A stretch of 64,000 nt of DNA from the NCBI GenBank assembly GCA_004555725.1, contig SFHC01000008.1:1-64000 (forward strand). Direction: 5' to 3'. Positions within the stretch are counted from its first letter, which is position 1; every line of letters starts with the position of its first letter. This document shows positions 41,762 to 51,249 of the stretch, one piece after another. A program made the position numbers and the translations under genes. This DNA comes from [Eubacterium] saphenum. Its GTDB lineage: Bacteria; Bacillota; Clostridia; Peptostreptococcales; Anaerovoracaceae. Under the pieces are notes generated by a model, which saw only the letters and a program-made list of their open reading frames with translations, made no database searches and had not been told where the DNA came from.

Positions 41762-42957
41762 CGATATTCTCCCCTCTGTATCGTGCGATTGCTGCGCAGT
41801 CCTTGTCGCCGCGGCCGGAAATGGTGACGACGATGATCTTGTCTTTGTCCATCTGCGGAGCGATTTTCATGGCGTAGGCCAGTGCGTGTGACGATTCGAT
41901 GGCCGGAATGATGCCCTCCATGCGGGAGAGGTATTCAAACGCGTTGACGGCTTCATCATCGGTGATTGGAACATACTGGGCGCGGCCGATGTCGTGCAGG
42001 TAGGCGTGTTCCGGCCCGATTCCCGGGTAGTCCAGTCCGGCGGAGATAGAGTATACCGGGGCGATCTGGCCGTATTTATCCTGGCAGAAGTAGGATTTCA
42101 TGCCGTGGAAGATGCCCTCGCGTCCGGTCGCGATGGTTGCGGCGGTTTCAAAGGTGTCTACGCCGCGGCCGGCTGCTTCGCATCCGATCAGCTGAACGTC
42201 TTTATCTTCGATAAAGTTGTAGAAGCTTCCGATGGCGTTGGATCCGCCGCCGACACAGGCGATCACGGCGTCAGGAAGCCGGCCTTCTTTTTCAAGCATC
42301 TGTTCCTTGATTTCCTTGGAAATGACGGCCTGGAAGTCGCGGACGATGGTCGGGAACGGATGCGGACCCATGACGGAGCCGAGGCAGTAGTGTGTGTCCT
42401 CGATCCGGCTGGTCCACTCGCGCATGGCCTCGGAAACGGCGTCCTTCAGTGTGCCTGTGCCAGTGGTAACTGGAACGACATCTGCTCCGAGGAGCTTCAT
42501 TTTATAAACGTTCAGAGCCTGGCGCTTCGTGTCTTCAATTCCCATGAACACGACGCATTCCATGCCCATCAACGCGGCAGCGGTTGCCGTTGCCACACCG
42601 TGCTGTCCGGCGCCGGTCTCGGCGATCAGGCGGGTCTTTCCCATTTTTTTTTGCGAGGAGGGCCTGCCCCAGAACGTTGTTGATTTTGTGGGCGCCGGTG
42701 TGGTTCAGATCTTCACGCTTCAGGTAAATTTTGGCGCCTCCCAGGTCTTTCGTCATTTTTTTCGCATAGTACAGGCGGCTCGGACGTCCCGCGTAGTCGT
42801 TCAGAAGGTCCGTGAGTTCCCGGTTGAATTCCGGGTCGTTCTTGTATTTATCATAGGCTTCTTCCAGCTCGATCACGGCATTCATCAGGGTTTCCGGAAT
42901 ATACTGGCCGCCGTGCTGACCGAATCTTCCTCTGGATTTTGATTTTGCTTCTGCCAT
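41754..42957 (-). pseudogene. trpB: Tryptophan synthase beta chain, interrupted by a +1 frameshift in an A9 run
   Basis: The first part, from the ATG at 42957 (AGGAG upstream), encodes the TrpB N-terminus including [16 protein letters not shown] and the PLP lysine in HTGAHKINN. At the minus-strand run of nine A (42644-42652) the frame changes: the expected [19 protein letters not shown] continues only in another frame, which runs to 41754 and carries [10 protein letters not shown] and the remaining TrpB sequence. Eight A would restore one 400-residue chain of normal length. Causes may be a sequencing error in the homopolymer, a real mutation, or transcriptional slippage at A9. Both halves are otherwise well conserved. 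Confidence 0.88.
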
Positions 42958-42983
42958 TTCAGGCTCCTCCATTTCTTATTCTT

Positions 42984-44384
42984 TTATTTCACAGCCTTGC
43001 GAAGGGCTTGCATCTTTTCTAAATCTTTTACACCGTCTGTTTCCAGACTCGAACTCGCGTCGACGGCGAACGGATGAAATTTCCGGATCGCGTCTGCGGC
43101 GTTTTCCGGACCGAGACCTCCGGCCAGGATAAACGGGCGGCGGAATCCGTGAAAATCGTTTAGAATTGTCCAGTCGAACGGCTCGCCGGTTCCGGCTCCA
43201 TTGTCGAGCAGGATCAGGTCGGCAGGTGAGTGTTCAGCTGTCTTCAGATCGGCTTCTGAACGGATTCTGAATGCCTTGATAATCTGAATGCGATTCAGCC
43301 CCGAAGCATCCAGCGCGGAGCGGAGTGAACAGATATCATCTTCTGTTTCCTGTCCGTGCAGCTGAATCAAGTCGATGGTTCCTGCCTCTGCAATTTCAAC
43401 CATGTCCGTGATGTCTGCGTTGACGAACACACCGACTGCCTGAATATCCGGATCCAGAGATTTTTTCAGGCGGTGTGCCTCATCCGGTTCAATATAGCGG
43501 CGCTTGGTTGAGTCAAATATAAATCCGATGTACTCGGGTTTTACTTTGTTCGCATACCGAATGTCTTCCTCTCTTCGTATTCCGCAGATTTTCAGGCGTG
43601 TTCTGCCCTTGAGATAATCCAGCTCAGCGGATTTATCTTTTGCCCGCATCAGCGTCTCACCGATCAGGACCGCGTCCACATTGGCATCCCGGAGGATGTC
43701 GATGTCTTCTGCCGTCTTGATTCCGCTTTCACTGACAAAAAGAATATTGCAAGGGACCAGCGCCCGGTGATTTCTTGCGTTTCGCACATCGACGGTGAAG
43801 TCTTTCAGATTGCGGTTATTCACGCCGATAATGCGTGCGCCCGCCCGGATCGCCATATGGATCTCGTCTTCATCGTGTGCTTCAACAAGAGCGGAAAGGC
43901 CGAGTGAATCAGCGAGTTCCCGGTATCTGCGCAGAGTGGCTTCATCAAGCAGAGCACAGATCAGGAGCACTGCGGAAGCGCCCAGGACTTTCGCTTCATA
44001 GATCATATATTCATCAATCGTGAAGTCCTTCCGGATAACGGGAATATGCACGTGCTGCGTGATTTCCTGCAGAATCTGTGTACTGCCCATAAACCATTCC
44101 GGCTCGGTCAGAACTGAAATCGCAGATGCGCCGGCACGTTCGTAATCCTCTGCGATCTGCACATAAGGGAAATCCGGTGCGATAAGTCCCTTGGAAGGGG
44201 AAGCCTTTTTACATTCGCAGATAAAGGAAATATCATCTGCAGCAAGGGCTTTTTCAAACGGGAATCCGGTGTCCGGGTCCAAGGCCAGAGCGCGTTTTTT
44301 CATTTCTTCCGTAGAAATGGTCTCTTTTGCCATTTCCACGCGTTTTCTGGTGGATGCGGCGATGGTTTCTAAAATATTGCTCAT
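42984..44384 (-). CDS. trpCF: Fused indole-3-glycerol phosphate synthase and phosphoribosylanthranilate isomerase
   Basis: This 466-residue protein is a TrpC domain (about 1-255; ICECKKASPSKGLIAPDF, VIRKDFTIDEYMIYEAKVLGA-type lysine, LFVSESGI) followed by TrpF (about 260-466; LKICGIRREEDIRYAN with its catalytic Cys, ILLDNGAGTGEPFDW with the catalytic Asp, and FILAGGLGPENA). The order TrpC-TrpF is the one known from enterobacteria; many Firmicutes keep them as separate genes. Confidence 0.92.
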   Translation of the reverse strand: MSNILETIAASTRKRVEMAKETISTEEMKKRALALDPDTGFPFEKALAADDISFICECKKASPSKGLIAPDFPYVQIAEDYERAGASAISVLTEPEWFMGSTQILQEITQHVHIPVIRKDFTIDEYMIYEAKVLGASAVLLICALLDEATLRRYRELADSLGLSALVEAHDEDEIHMAIRAGARIIGVNNRNLKDFTVDVRNARNHRALVPCNILFVSESGIKTAEDIDILRDANVDAVLIGETLMRAKDKSAELDYLKGRTRLKICGIRREEDIRYANKVKPEYIGFIFDSTKRRYIEPDEAHRLKKSLDPDIQAVGVFVNADITDMVEIAEAGTIDLIQLHGQETEDDICSLRSALDASGLNRIQIIKAFRIRSEADLKTAEHSPADLILLDNGAGTGEPFDWTILNDFHGFRRPFILAGGLGPENAADAIRKFHPFAVDASSSLETDGVKDLEKMQALRKAVK

Positions 44385-44395
44385 TCTGTCTGTCC

Positions 44396-45412
44396 TTATT
44401 TATTGGATTCTTCAATGAACTCTTCCAGTTTTCTGTAAGCGGCGCCGCTTTCAACCTGGGATTCTGCAAGGCGGATACCGTCCTTGATGCTGTCGGCTTT
44501 TCCTGCCGTGTAGAGAGAGGCTCCGGCATTCAGCATGACGATGTTGTACTTTGGCCCTTTGACGCCCTTCAGGATATCTCTGGTGATCTCTGCATTTTCT
44601 TCCGGTGTTCCGCCGACGATATCGGCTTTCTCGCAGCGGTCCATGCCAAAGTCTTCCGGCTTGATCACATCTGTGCGGTACCAGCCGTCGCGGAACTCGC
44701 TGAGAGTGGTCGGAGCGGATGCAGAAATTTCATCCAGTCCGTCGTTGCCGTGGAAGATCATGCCGCGCTTGACGCCGAGTTTGGTCAGAACCTTGGAAAG
44801 CGGCTCGATCAGGTAAGCGTCATAGACACCGAGCATCATCATTTCCGGCTTGGCCGGGTTTGTCAGAGGTCCGAGAATGTTGAATACGGTGCGGATGCCG
44901 AGCTCTTTTCTGATGGATCCGACGTATTTCATGGATGCATGATATTTCTGCGCGAACATGAAGCAGATGCCGATTTTATCCAGCAGTTCGGTGCATTTTT
45001 CCGGTTCCAGAGAGATGTTGACGCCGAGCGCTTCCAGGCAGTCTGCCGCGCCGCAGAGTGAGGATGCCGCGCGGTTTCCGTGTTTTGCGACCGGAACGCC
45101 GGCAGAAGATACAATGAAAGCGGATGTAGTGGAAACGTTGATGCTTCCTGCGTGATCTCCTCCGGTTCCGACGATTTCCATGACCTCCCGGCTGTGTGCG
45201 ACTGGAAGTGCATGTTCGCGCATAGCGGCGGCAGAAGCGGTGATTTCATCAATTGTTTCTGCTTTTGTGCTCTTGGTGGACAGCGCTGCGAGGTAAGCGG
45301 CATTCTGAACCTGGCTGGTTTCTCCGTTCATGATTTCGTTCATTACCGCATAGGCTTCATCATAGGTCAGATCGCCTTTTCCGACGATTTTCTTTATTGC
45401 TTCAGCAATCAT
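44396..45412 (-). CDS. trpD: Anthranilate phosphoribosyltransferase
   Basis: This 338-residue protein shows the PRPP loop [19 protein letters not shown], the [21 protein letters not shown] anthranilate-site segment and [13 protein letters not shown]. It transfers the phosphoribosyl group to anthranilate. It stands alone and is not fused to TrpG, which lies directly upstream. Confidence 0.93.
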   Translation of the reverse strand: MIAEAIKKIVGKGDLTYDEAYAVMNEIMNGETSQVQNAAYLAALSTKSTKAETIDEITASAAAMREHALPVAHSREVMEIVGTGGDHAGSINVSTTSAFIVSSAGVPVAKHGNRAASSLCGAADCLEALGVNISLEPEKCTELLDKIGICFMFAQKYHASMKYVGSIRKELGIRTVFNILGPLTNPAKPEMMMLGVYDAYLIEPLSKVLTKLGVKRGMIFHGNDGLDEISASAPTTLSEFRDGWYRTDVIKPEDFGMDRCEKADIVGGTPEENAEITRDILKGVKGPKYNIVMLNAGASLYTAGKADSIKDGIRLAESQVESGAAYRKLEEFIEESNK

Positions 45413-45468
45413 GTTTTTCTCCTTTTGTATGTATGTGTTTTATATGCTATAGTTCAACATCTCGTTGT

Positions 45469-46050
45469 TTATCTGTATTTATGCGCAAGATCCAGGAAAT
45501 TGGCCAGCATTTGTTTTCCGTCCGGGGTCATGATGGATTCCGGGTGGAACTGCATGCCGAATACCGGATATTCTTTATGCTGGACGGCCATGATCTCATC
45601 ATCCTCTGCTTTTGCGATGGTCTGCAGGCAGACCGGGAGAGAATCCGGATCGGCAGACAGCGAGTGGTACCTTGCGACTTTCGTTTTGTCCGGGAGGCCG
45701 CAGAAGAGCGGGGATGCCGTATCCAGTTCTGCAATGGACTGCTTGCCGTGCATGAGGGTCTTGGCATAGCCGACTGTTCCGCCGTAGGCCATAGCGATGG
45801 ACTGGTGGCCGAGGCAGACGCCCAGGATCGGAATGTGGCCGCCGAGTTTCTGTACGGTTTCAATGCAGATTCCGGCGTCTTCCGGACGTCCCGGACCCGG
45901 TGAGATGACGATGGCTTCCGGATGGAGAGCATCGATCTCTGCAACTCTCATGGCGTCGTTTCGGATGACCTGAATGTCCGGATTGATGGATCCGATCAGC
46001 TGGTACAGGTTATAGGAGAAGCTGTCGTAGTTGTCAATCAGTAAAATCAT
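45469..46050 (-). CDS. trpG: Anthranilate synthase glutamine amidotransferase component
   Basis: This 193-residue class I amidotransferase has the nucleophile in ILGVCLGHQSIAMAYGG and the catalytic His-Glu pair in MQFHPESIMTPDG. It supplies ammonia to TrpE. The ATG at 46050 follows GGAGGAC at good spacing and overlaps the trpE stop in an ATGA arrangement. It may also serve folate synthesis as PabA, as in other bacteria with one such gene. Confidence 0.92.
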   Translation of the reverse strand: MILLIDNYDSFSYNLYQLIGSINPDIQVIRNDAMRVAEIDALHPEAIVISPGPGRPEDAGICIETVQKLGGHIPILGVCLGHQSIAMAYGGTVGYAKTLMHGKQSIAELDTASPLFCGLPDKTKVARYHSLSADPDSLPVCLQTIAKAEDDEIMAVQHKEYPVFGMQFHPESIMTPDGKQMLANFLDLAHKYR

Positions 46051-47516
46051 AAGTCCTCCTCCTCTGCGGTTTTCAGCGCGCTGACGACGGCGGCCGCCTT
46101 GTTCAGACACTCCTGATATTCGTTTTCCGGAACGGAGTCGTACACGATGCCGGCGCCGCTGCGGATGAATACTTTGTTGTTTTTCTTGTAGGCGATGCGG
46201 ATCGCGATGCAGCAGTCCAGATTTCCGGTGAAATCGATGTAGCCGATGGCGCCTCCGTAGATGCCGCGTTTATTATTCTCCAGATCATTGATCAGCTGGC
46301 ATGCGCGCAGCTTAGGCGCCCCGGAGAGCGTGCCGGCCGGGAGAACAGAGTCGACGGCGTCGAGTGCATCAAGATCGTCGCGGATTTCACCTTTTACCGT
46401 GGATCCGATATGCATGACGTGGGAATATTTCTCGATGACGTGGTATTTTTCAACCTCTACGGTTCCAAACTTGCTGAGCTTTCCGATGTCATTTCTTCCG
46501 AGATCGACAAGCATATTATGTTCTGCAAGTTCTTTTGGATCAGCGAGGAGTTCCTTTTCCAGCCGGTCATCTTCCTCCCTGGTCTTTCCGCGCGGGCGGG
46601 TTCCTGCGAGCGGGAAGGTGTGAAGCGTTCCATCCTGCAGCTTGACCAGCGTCTCTGGCGAGGATCCGGCGACTTCCATATCAGATCCGGAGAAATACAG
46701 CATATACGGAGATGGGTTCAGCGTCCTCAGAACACGGTAGGTGTTGAAGAGGGAGCCCTCAAAATCCGCTTCCAGGCGGTTGGAAAGAACAATCTGGAAA
46801 ATATCGCCTTCCTTAATATAGTGCTTGGCTTTCTGAACCATTTCGCAGTACTGTTCTCTGGTGAAATACGGCTTGATTTCCGAGGTCATTCTTCCCGGAA
46901 TTTTTTTCTTCGGCGTGCCGTTCAGAATCAGGTCCTTCAGGTGCTGAATGTCCAGTTCTGCCCGGTTGTATGATGCTCCCAGGTCTCCGTTCAGCGGCAT
47001 GTTCGCAATCAGAAGAATTTTCTGTTTGAAATTGTCGAAGCAGATCACTTTGTCGAACAGCATCAGATCCACATCCTGGAATCCTTCTGTGTCTTCTGCG
47101 TCGAGTCTCAGCGTCGGCTCTGAATACTTCAGGTAATCGTAGGAGAAATAACCGACCAGACCGCCGGTGAAAGGCGGCATTCCCGGAATTTTAGGCGAGC
47201 GGTTCTTTTCCATGATCTGACGGATGTATTTGCGCGGATCTGCGTCTTCGATGGTTAAATCGTCGATTTTCAGAACTCCGTTTACTGCGCTGATGGCGCT
47301 TTTCGGCGAACAGCCCAGGAAGGAGTAGCGTCCCCACTGTTCGTTGTCTTCCGCGCTTTCCAGCATGTAGCAGTGTTCAGAGATGTTCATCATGATCCGC
47401 ATGACCTGAACCGGTGTGGCGACATCGGAAAGTATTTCGCCCATGACCGGCGCAATGTCATAACTTCCGGATGCGGCGATTTCCTTTATTTCATCAAGAC
47501 TTGGTGTAAGCTTCAA
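46047..47516 (-). CDS. trpE: Anthranilate synthase component I
   Basis: This 489-residue protein has the tryptophan-feedback motif region CYMLESAEDNEQWGRYSFLG (LES box) and the chorismate-binding C-terminal domain with LPAGTLSGAPKLRACQLI and VFIRSGAGIVYDSVPENEY. It converts chorismate and ammonia to anthranilate. It is the first gene of the operon, with AAAGGAG upstream and a T-box leader before it, so it is controlled both by tRNA charging and by end-product inhibition. Confidence 0.94.
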   Translation of the reverse strand: MKLTPSLDEIKEIAASGSYDIAPVMGEILSDVATPVQVMRIMMNISEHCYMLESAEDNEQWGRYSFLGCSPKSAISAVNGVLKIDDLTIEDADPRKYIRQIMEKNRSPKIPGMPPFTGGLVGYFSYDYLKYSEPTLRLDAEDTEGFQDVDLMLFDKVICFDNFKQKILLIANMPLNGDLGASYNRAELDIQHLKDLILNGTPKKKIPGRMTSEIKPYFTREQYCEMVQKAKHYIKEGDIFQIVLSNRLEADFEGSLFNTYRVLRTLNPSPYMLYFSGSDMEVAGSSPETLVKLQDGTLHTFPLAGTRPRGKTREEDDRLEKELLADPKELAEHNMLVDLGRNDIGKLSKFGTVEVEKYHVIEKYSHVMHIGSTVKGEIRDDLDALDAVDSVLPAGTLSGAPKLRACQLINDLENNKRGIYGGAIGYIDFTGNLDCCIAIRIAYKKNNKVFIRSGAGIVYDSVPENEYQECLNKAAAVVSALKTAEEEDL

Positions 47517-47574
47517 TCTGGTCTCCTTTCTTAAGGACCCCTCTGCTTCTCTGCGGCAAAATTCACGCGGACAA

Positions 47575-47862
47575 GAAAAAAGCCCTCAACAGAAACTTGT
47601 TTTCTGTCAAGGACGAATAATCATCTGTTACCCGCGATGCCACCTTGCTTCGCATTATGCGCACTCTGGGGAATACCAACATATTCCTGGCAACTGACGT
47701 ATGTCTTCACGTCGCGGAATACTCAGCACATCAGAAACAGATATTTCTGCCGGCCTTTGACCGCGCCCTCAGCGATCCATATTGCATAACTTGTTTTCCG
47801 CCTGCATCTCAGCGCCGCAGGCTCTCTGTAGGAGCATCATTATCTTTTCTTCGCCTCATCGG
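47575..47862 (-). ncRNA. T-box leader RNA (tryptophan) of the trp operon
   Basis: Read on the minus strand, the leader starts with a stem I (CGATGAGGCGAAGAAAAG, then AGAGAGCC). It has a likely specifier UGG at 47777-47779 followed by A, and carries the T-box sequence AAGGTGGCATCGCGG (47632-47646), which base-pairs with uncharged tRNA. A terminator stem CCTTGACAGAAA/TTTCTGTTGAGG follows, with six to seven T at 47575-47581. Uncharged tRNA-Trp would hold the antiterminator and switch on trpEGD(CF)BA. Confidence 0.92.
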
Positions 47863-47889
47863 TTTTTCTGTATTTTGTTCAACGAATAC

Positions 47890-47918
47890 AATATATCACT
47901 AATATTATGTTGGGTCAA
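47890..47918 (-). promoter_or_regulatory. Promoter of the trp operon
   Basis: On the minus strand, TTGACC (47913-47918) and TATATT (47890-47895) stand 17 bases apart, just upstream of the T-box stem I. Confidence 0.65.
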
Positions 47919-47933
47919 CCAAAATAATAATTC

Positions 47934-47962
47934 TTGACAGGAATTATTTTTTACGATAATCT
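47934..47962 (+). promoter_or_regulatory. Divergent promoter toward the OFA transporter
   Basis: TTGACA (47934-47939) and TAATCT (47957-47962) with 17-base spacing on the plus strand. It would produce a leader of about 320 bases, with a CAACTCA/TGGGTTG hairpin and seven T near 48100-48140 that could act as an attenuator. Confidence 0.45.
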
Positions 47963-48087
47963 TGTTGTATCAGATTCCGGCAGCGGAAAATTCCGGTCTG
48001 CCCGTATCAATCGAAGAATCTGAAGTTGAAAATCTGTCCGCAGCGCTGGCGGATCACGTGAAGCAACACGGTGCGCTGCAGACCTGA
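47962..48087 (+). pseudogene. Possible gene-end remnant before the OFA transporter
   Basis: A 41-codon open frame ending at TGA 48085-48087 has protein-like content (GLPVSIEESEVENLSAALAD) but no ribosome binding site, and its start would overlap the -10 box. It may be the tail of a lost gene; the match to a family is not clear. Confidence 0.25.
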
Positions 48088-48294
48088 ACATGCCGACCGC
48101 CTGGGCAACTCAATTTTTTATGGGTTGTTTTTTTATTTCTCTGAAACCGTGAAATGGGCTTAGAGACACCGATTTCACTGCGCCGCTGATGGATGCATGG
48201 CTTCAGGAGAATCAGGAAGACACCCCCAACAGAAGTTCAGGCCGCGGCAGGTTGTAAACATGTCATGGGCCTGGAGAATTTTGGAGGTCATGAC

Positions 48295-49548
48295 ATGAGT
48301 AATGTGTTAGAGAACAAATGGATGCGCGCAGCAGTTCCGGCTCTGCTGATTCACTGCAGCATCGGAACGGTTTACTGCTGGTCCTCGTTCAGCGGGGCGC
48401 TGGCGAAGCAGGTCGGCACGTCGCCGGCGCTGATCGGATTTGCGTTTAGTCTTGCGATTTTTTTCCTCGGAATGTCTGCCGCGTTTGCGGGTCCGTTTAT
48501 AGAACGGAATATTCATAAGGCAAGTTTGATTGCCTGTCTCTGTTTTACTGCCGGCATGGCGGGAACGGGGCTGTGCATCCGGTATTCCTCCGTGCTGGGA
48601 ACTGGGCTGACGACAGCCGGCATCTTCCTGTTTTACGGATGTATTATGGGCATCGGTCTTGGAATCGGTTATCTTACGCCGGTCAAGACCCTGATGCTGT
48701 GGTTTAAGGATAATCCGGGACTGGGAACCGGAATTTCCATCATGGGATTCGGTCTTGCCAAAGCCATTGCCAGCCCGGTGATGAATACGCTGCAGGGCAG
48801 GATCGGCCTTGCGAATATGTTTTTTGTCCTGACGGGAGTTTACTTTCTCATGATGATGCTCGGCCACTTTCTGCTGAAAAAACCGGAAGGCTGGGTGGAG
48901 CCGCAGGTCAAAAATACGGTGAACCGGTTGAAACTGTTTCGGAATAAGACGTATGCGGGCATCTGGCTGATGTTCTATATCAATATCACCTGCGGACTGG
49001 CGCTGATTTCTTATGAGAAACCGATCCTGCAGCTTGCCGGATTCGGAATGGCAGCGATCAGCGTGGTGCAGTCTCTGACGGCGGCATCCAACGCACTTGG
49101 ACGTATCGGATTTTCTACTTTCAGTGATCATCTTAAAGACAGGAATTCTGTGTATAAGACAATTTTCCTGCTCTGTATCGGAACAGCGGCCGCCGCATTT
49201 GCCGTTTCTGCAGTGAGCAAGGGAATTCTGGCGGTTGTGTTCATTCTGCTGCTGGTGGTCAATGCCGGATACGGCGGAGGATTCAGCACACTTCCGGCCC
49301 TGCTTTCCAGCCGCTTCGGCATGAAAAACATCAGCACCATTCACGGTGTGGCGCTTTCTGCGTGGGCGTTTGCCGGGCTTTCCGGAAATCAGCTGACAGC
49401 GCTGATCCTGCGGATGACCGGTTCTTATGAGAATGTCATTATCGTTCTGGCAGGACTCTATCTGATCGCGTTCCTGATCGCCCAGTTTGTTGTCGGAACA
49501 GAAGAACAGGAACTCTGCGTTCCGAGTGGTGCGGCGTCAGCAGAATAA
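48295..49548 (+). CDS. OFA-family major facilitator transporter
   Basis: This 417-residue protein has about twelve helices and OFA features (SIGTVYCWSSFSGALAKQVG, GLGIGYLTPVKTLMLWFKD and the late GGGFSTLPALLSS). The ATG at 48295 follows GGAGG; the frame is open back to 48193 without a good site. Its substrate may be a small carboxylate. It is only distantly similar in sequence to the carrier at 6118-7329, so the two probably differ in substrate. Confidence 0.85.
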   Translation: MSNVLENKWMRAAVPALLIHCSIGTVYCWSSFSGALAKQVGTSPALIGFAFSLAIFFLGMSAAFAGPFIERNIHKASLIACLCFTAGMAGTGLCIRYSSVLGTGLTTAGIFLFYGCIMGIGLGIGYLTPVKTLMLWFKDNPGLGTGISIMGFGLAKAIASPVMNTLQGRIGLANMFFVLTGVYFLMMMLGHFLLKKPEGWVEPQVKNTVNRLKLFRNKTYAGIWLMFYINITCGLALISYEKPILQLAGFGMAAISVVQSLTAASNALGRIGFSTFSDHLKDRNSVYKTIFLLCIGTAAAAFAVSAVSKGILAVVFILLLVVNAGYGGGFSTLPALLSSRFGMKNISTIHGVALSAWAFAGLSGNQLTALILRMTGSYENVIIVLAGLYLIAFLIAQFVVGTEEQELCVPSGAASAE

Positions 49549-49607
49549 CAGGCCTGCGCCCGTGCAGAGTGTGCACACGTTAGATTAGAATATTAACCGT
49601 AAATAAT

Positions 49608-49662
49608 AAGAGAGCGGCTGCCCGCAGTTGAGATTAATCCTGATCCGGGCATCCGCTCTCTT
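49608..49662. terminator. Terminator after the second OFA gene
   Basis: AAGAGAGCGG (49608-49617) pairs with CCGCTCTCTT (49653-49662), with an inner TGCCCG/CGGGCA extension, and then TTG. Confidence 0.65.
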
Positions 49663-49790
49663 TGTTGAATTGTGAATGAGTTTTTGAATATTGGTTATTG
49701 GTATTGCAGGAAAAGTTTAATTGGCTAGTTTGATTCTGTAACGCCTGTGCCGGGCCTGCGCCCGGCGCCGGCACTGTCAGACGGAGGGCA

Positions 49791-50216
49791 TTAACCCTCA
49801 ATCTGAATCAGATGATTATCCTCGACTTCCGGTTTTGCTTCCTTCTTCGGAACGCATACGGTCAGCACACCATTATCAAATTTTGCCTTAATATCGTCTT
49901 CGCTGACATCTTTGCCGACGTAGAAACTTCTGGAGCAGGTGCCCTGGAAACGCTCACGGCGCAGATATTTGCCGTCCTTGTCCTTTTCATCATTGCTCTT
50001 ATTGGTTGTAGCTTCAAAGTTCAGGACGCCGTCTTTCAGCTGGAGCTTTACATCATCCTTGCTGAATCCAGGCAGATCCATCGTCAGTTCATAATGATCG
50101 TCGGCGTCTTTCACGTCGCTCTTCATCAGTGTCGGATCAGTGCTTACTGTCGGCCAGTCCATGATATCATCAAAATCATTAAATAAATTATCTCTGAATA
50201 CGCTTGGGAACAACAT
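49791..50216 (-). CDS. Hsp20/alpha-crystallin small heat-shock protein, copy 1
   Basis: This 141-residue protein has a central alpha-crystallin domain (MDLPGFSKDDVKLQLKDGVL; FYVGKDVSEDDIKAKFDNGV) and a C-terminal PEVEDNHLIQIEG. It holds unfolding proteins. It is very similar along its whole length to the neighbour at 50481-50906, so the pair arose by tandem duplication. A CIRCE element lies 63 bases upstream of the start. AAGGAGG precedes the ATG. Confidence 0.92.
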   Translation of the reverse strand: MLFPSVFRDNLFNDFDDIMDWPTVSTDPTLMKSDVKDADDHYELTMDLPGFSKDDVKLQLKDGVLNFEATTNKSNDEKDKDGKYLRRERFQGTCSRSFYVGKDVSEDDIKAKFDNGVLTVCVPKKEAKPEVEDNHLIQIEG

Positions 50217-50278
50217 AATGAAAAACCTCCTTATAATTTACTCGTGTTTATACAGCCTGCGCTGTTATTTCTGTGTCT

Positions 50279-50305
50279 TTAGCACTGTATGTACAAGAGT
50301 GCTAA
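50279..50305. promoter_or_regulatory. CIRCE element (HrcA operator) of Hsp20 copy 1
   Basis: TTAGCACTG, nine bases, GAGTGCTAA: the CIRCE consensus TTAGCACTC-N9-GAGTGCTAA with one inner mismatch in the first arm. Confidence 0.85.
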
Positions 50306-50480
50306 ACAGAATCTATAATCATGCCAGCGCCGCATAACGTCTGCAGCACTGGCCGTGATTACCTTATTGATTGATCTATGTTATGTCGAATAATCGATCG
50401 AACAAGCTTTTATTATCTATGAGTCAGCGGAGCTTTTCGGCTCGCTGAACAGCAGCATGCTTCATTTGTGAAAACCGGGA

Positions 50481-50906
50481 TTAACCTTCAATCTGAATGT
50501 AATGGTTCTGTTCAACAGCTGGTTTCTGCTCCGGCTTTGGGATGCAGACGGTCAGAACGCCATTATCAAATTTTGCTTTGATGTCGTTCTCAGTGACATC
50601 TTTGCCGACGTAGAAGCTCCTGGAGCAAGTGCCCTGGAAACGCTCGCGGCGCAGGTACTTTCCGTTTTCATCTTTCTGATCGTTATTCTTGCTGGTGGTG
50701 GCTTCAAAACTCAGGATGCCGTTCTTCAGCTGGAGCTTTACATCATCCTTGCTGAATCCCGGAAGATCCATCATCAGTTCATAATGATCACCGGCGTCTT
50801 TTACATCGCTCTTCATCAATGTTGAATCTGTGCTGACTGTCGGCCAGTCCATGAAATCATCAAAATCATTAAAGAATCCATTTCTGAAAATGCTCGGTAA
50901 CATCAT
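50481..50906 (-). CDS. Hsp20/alpha-crystallin small heat-shock protein, copy 2
   Basis: This 141-residue paralogue of the preceding protein has the same alpha-crystallin core (MDLPGFSKDDVKLQLKNGIL; FYVGKDVTENDIKAKFDNGV). I choose the ATG at 50906 because AGGAGG lies upstream; the frame is open to 50933. Most differences from copy 1 are scattered substitutions. It has its own promoter, overlapped by a CIRCE element, so HrcA probably blocks transcription directly. Confidence 0.92.
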   Translation of the reverse strand: MMLPSIFRNGFFNDFDDFMDWPTVSTDSTLMKSDVKDAGDHYELMMDLPGFSKDDVKLQLKNGILSFEATTSKNNDQKDENGKYLRRERFQGTCSRSFYVGKDVTENDIKAKFDNGVLTVCIPKPEQKPAVEQNHYIQIEG

Positions 50907-51008
50907 AATTGAAAACCTCCTTTTTATGTTCACACACCTGCCGGATCGGATCCTTCAGGTGTGTTTCCATTCACTCTCTAATCTCTTCATTTCCCTTTGA
51001 CAATTCTT

Positions 51009-51036
51009 ATTATACTCATTTTGTTAGCACTGTCAA
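51009..51036 (-). promoter_or_regulatory. Promoter of Hsp20 copy 2, overlapped by CIRCE
   Basis: On the minus strand, TTGACA (51031-51036) and TATAAT (51009-51014), both perfect, are 16 bases apart. The -35 box lies inside the CIRCE element. Confidence 0.75.
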
Positions 51037-51050
51037 CAGTTGAGTGCTAA
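51024..51050. promoter_or_regulatory. CIRCE element (HrcA operator) of Hsp20 copy 2
   Basis: TTAGCACTG, nine bases, GAGTGCTAA at 51024-51050, the same one-mismatch form as at 50279-50305. Nothing else coding is seen between 50907 and 51249. Confidence 0.88.
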
Positions 51051-51249
51051 AAATATAAAAAAGTTTTGAACAAGGGGCTCTGAACAGATGTGGATCTGAT
51101 ATTATCGTGACAAAACAGATGGGCAAGGGTTGGAATTTCAACGTTATAATTTTCACAATGCCATCTCTTCCTTGCACTTCACTTTTGATATGGTAATATT
51201 GAATTGTCGGAAGTAACGAGAATATAACCGGTAATATGGAGGACAGACA

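Noticed and set aside
41066..41827. Long plus-strand frame opposite trpA
   Set aside because: It is a shadow of the trp genes with GC-periodic, low-complexity composition and no ribosome binding site.
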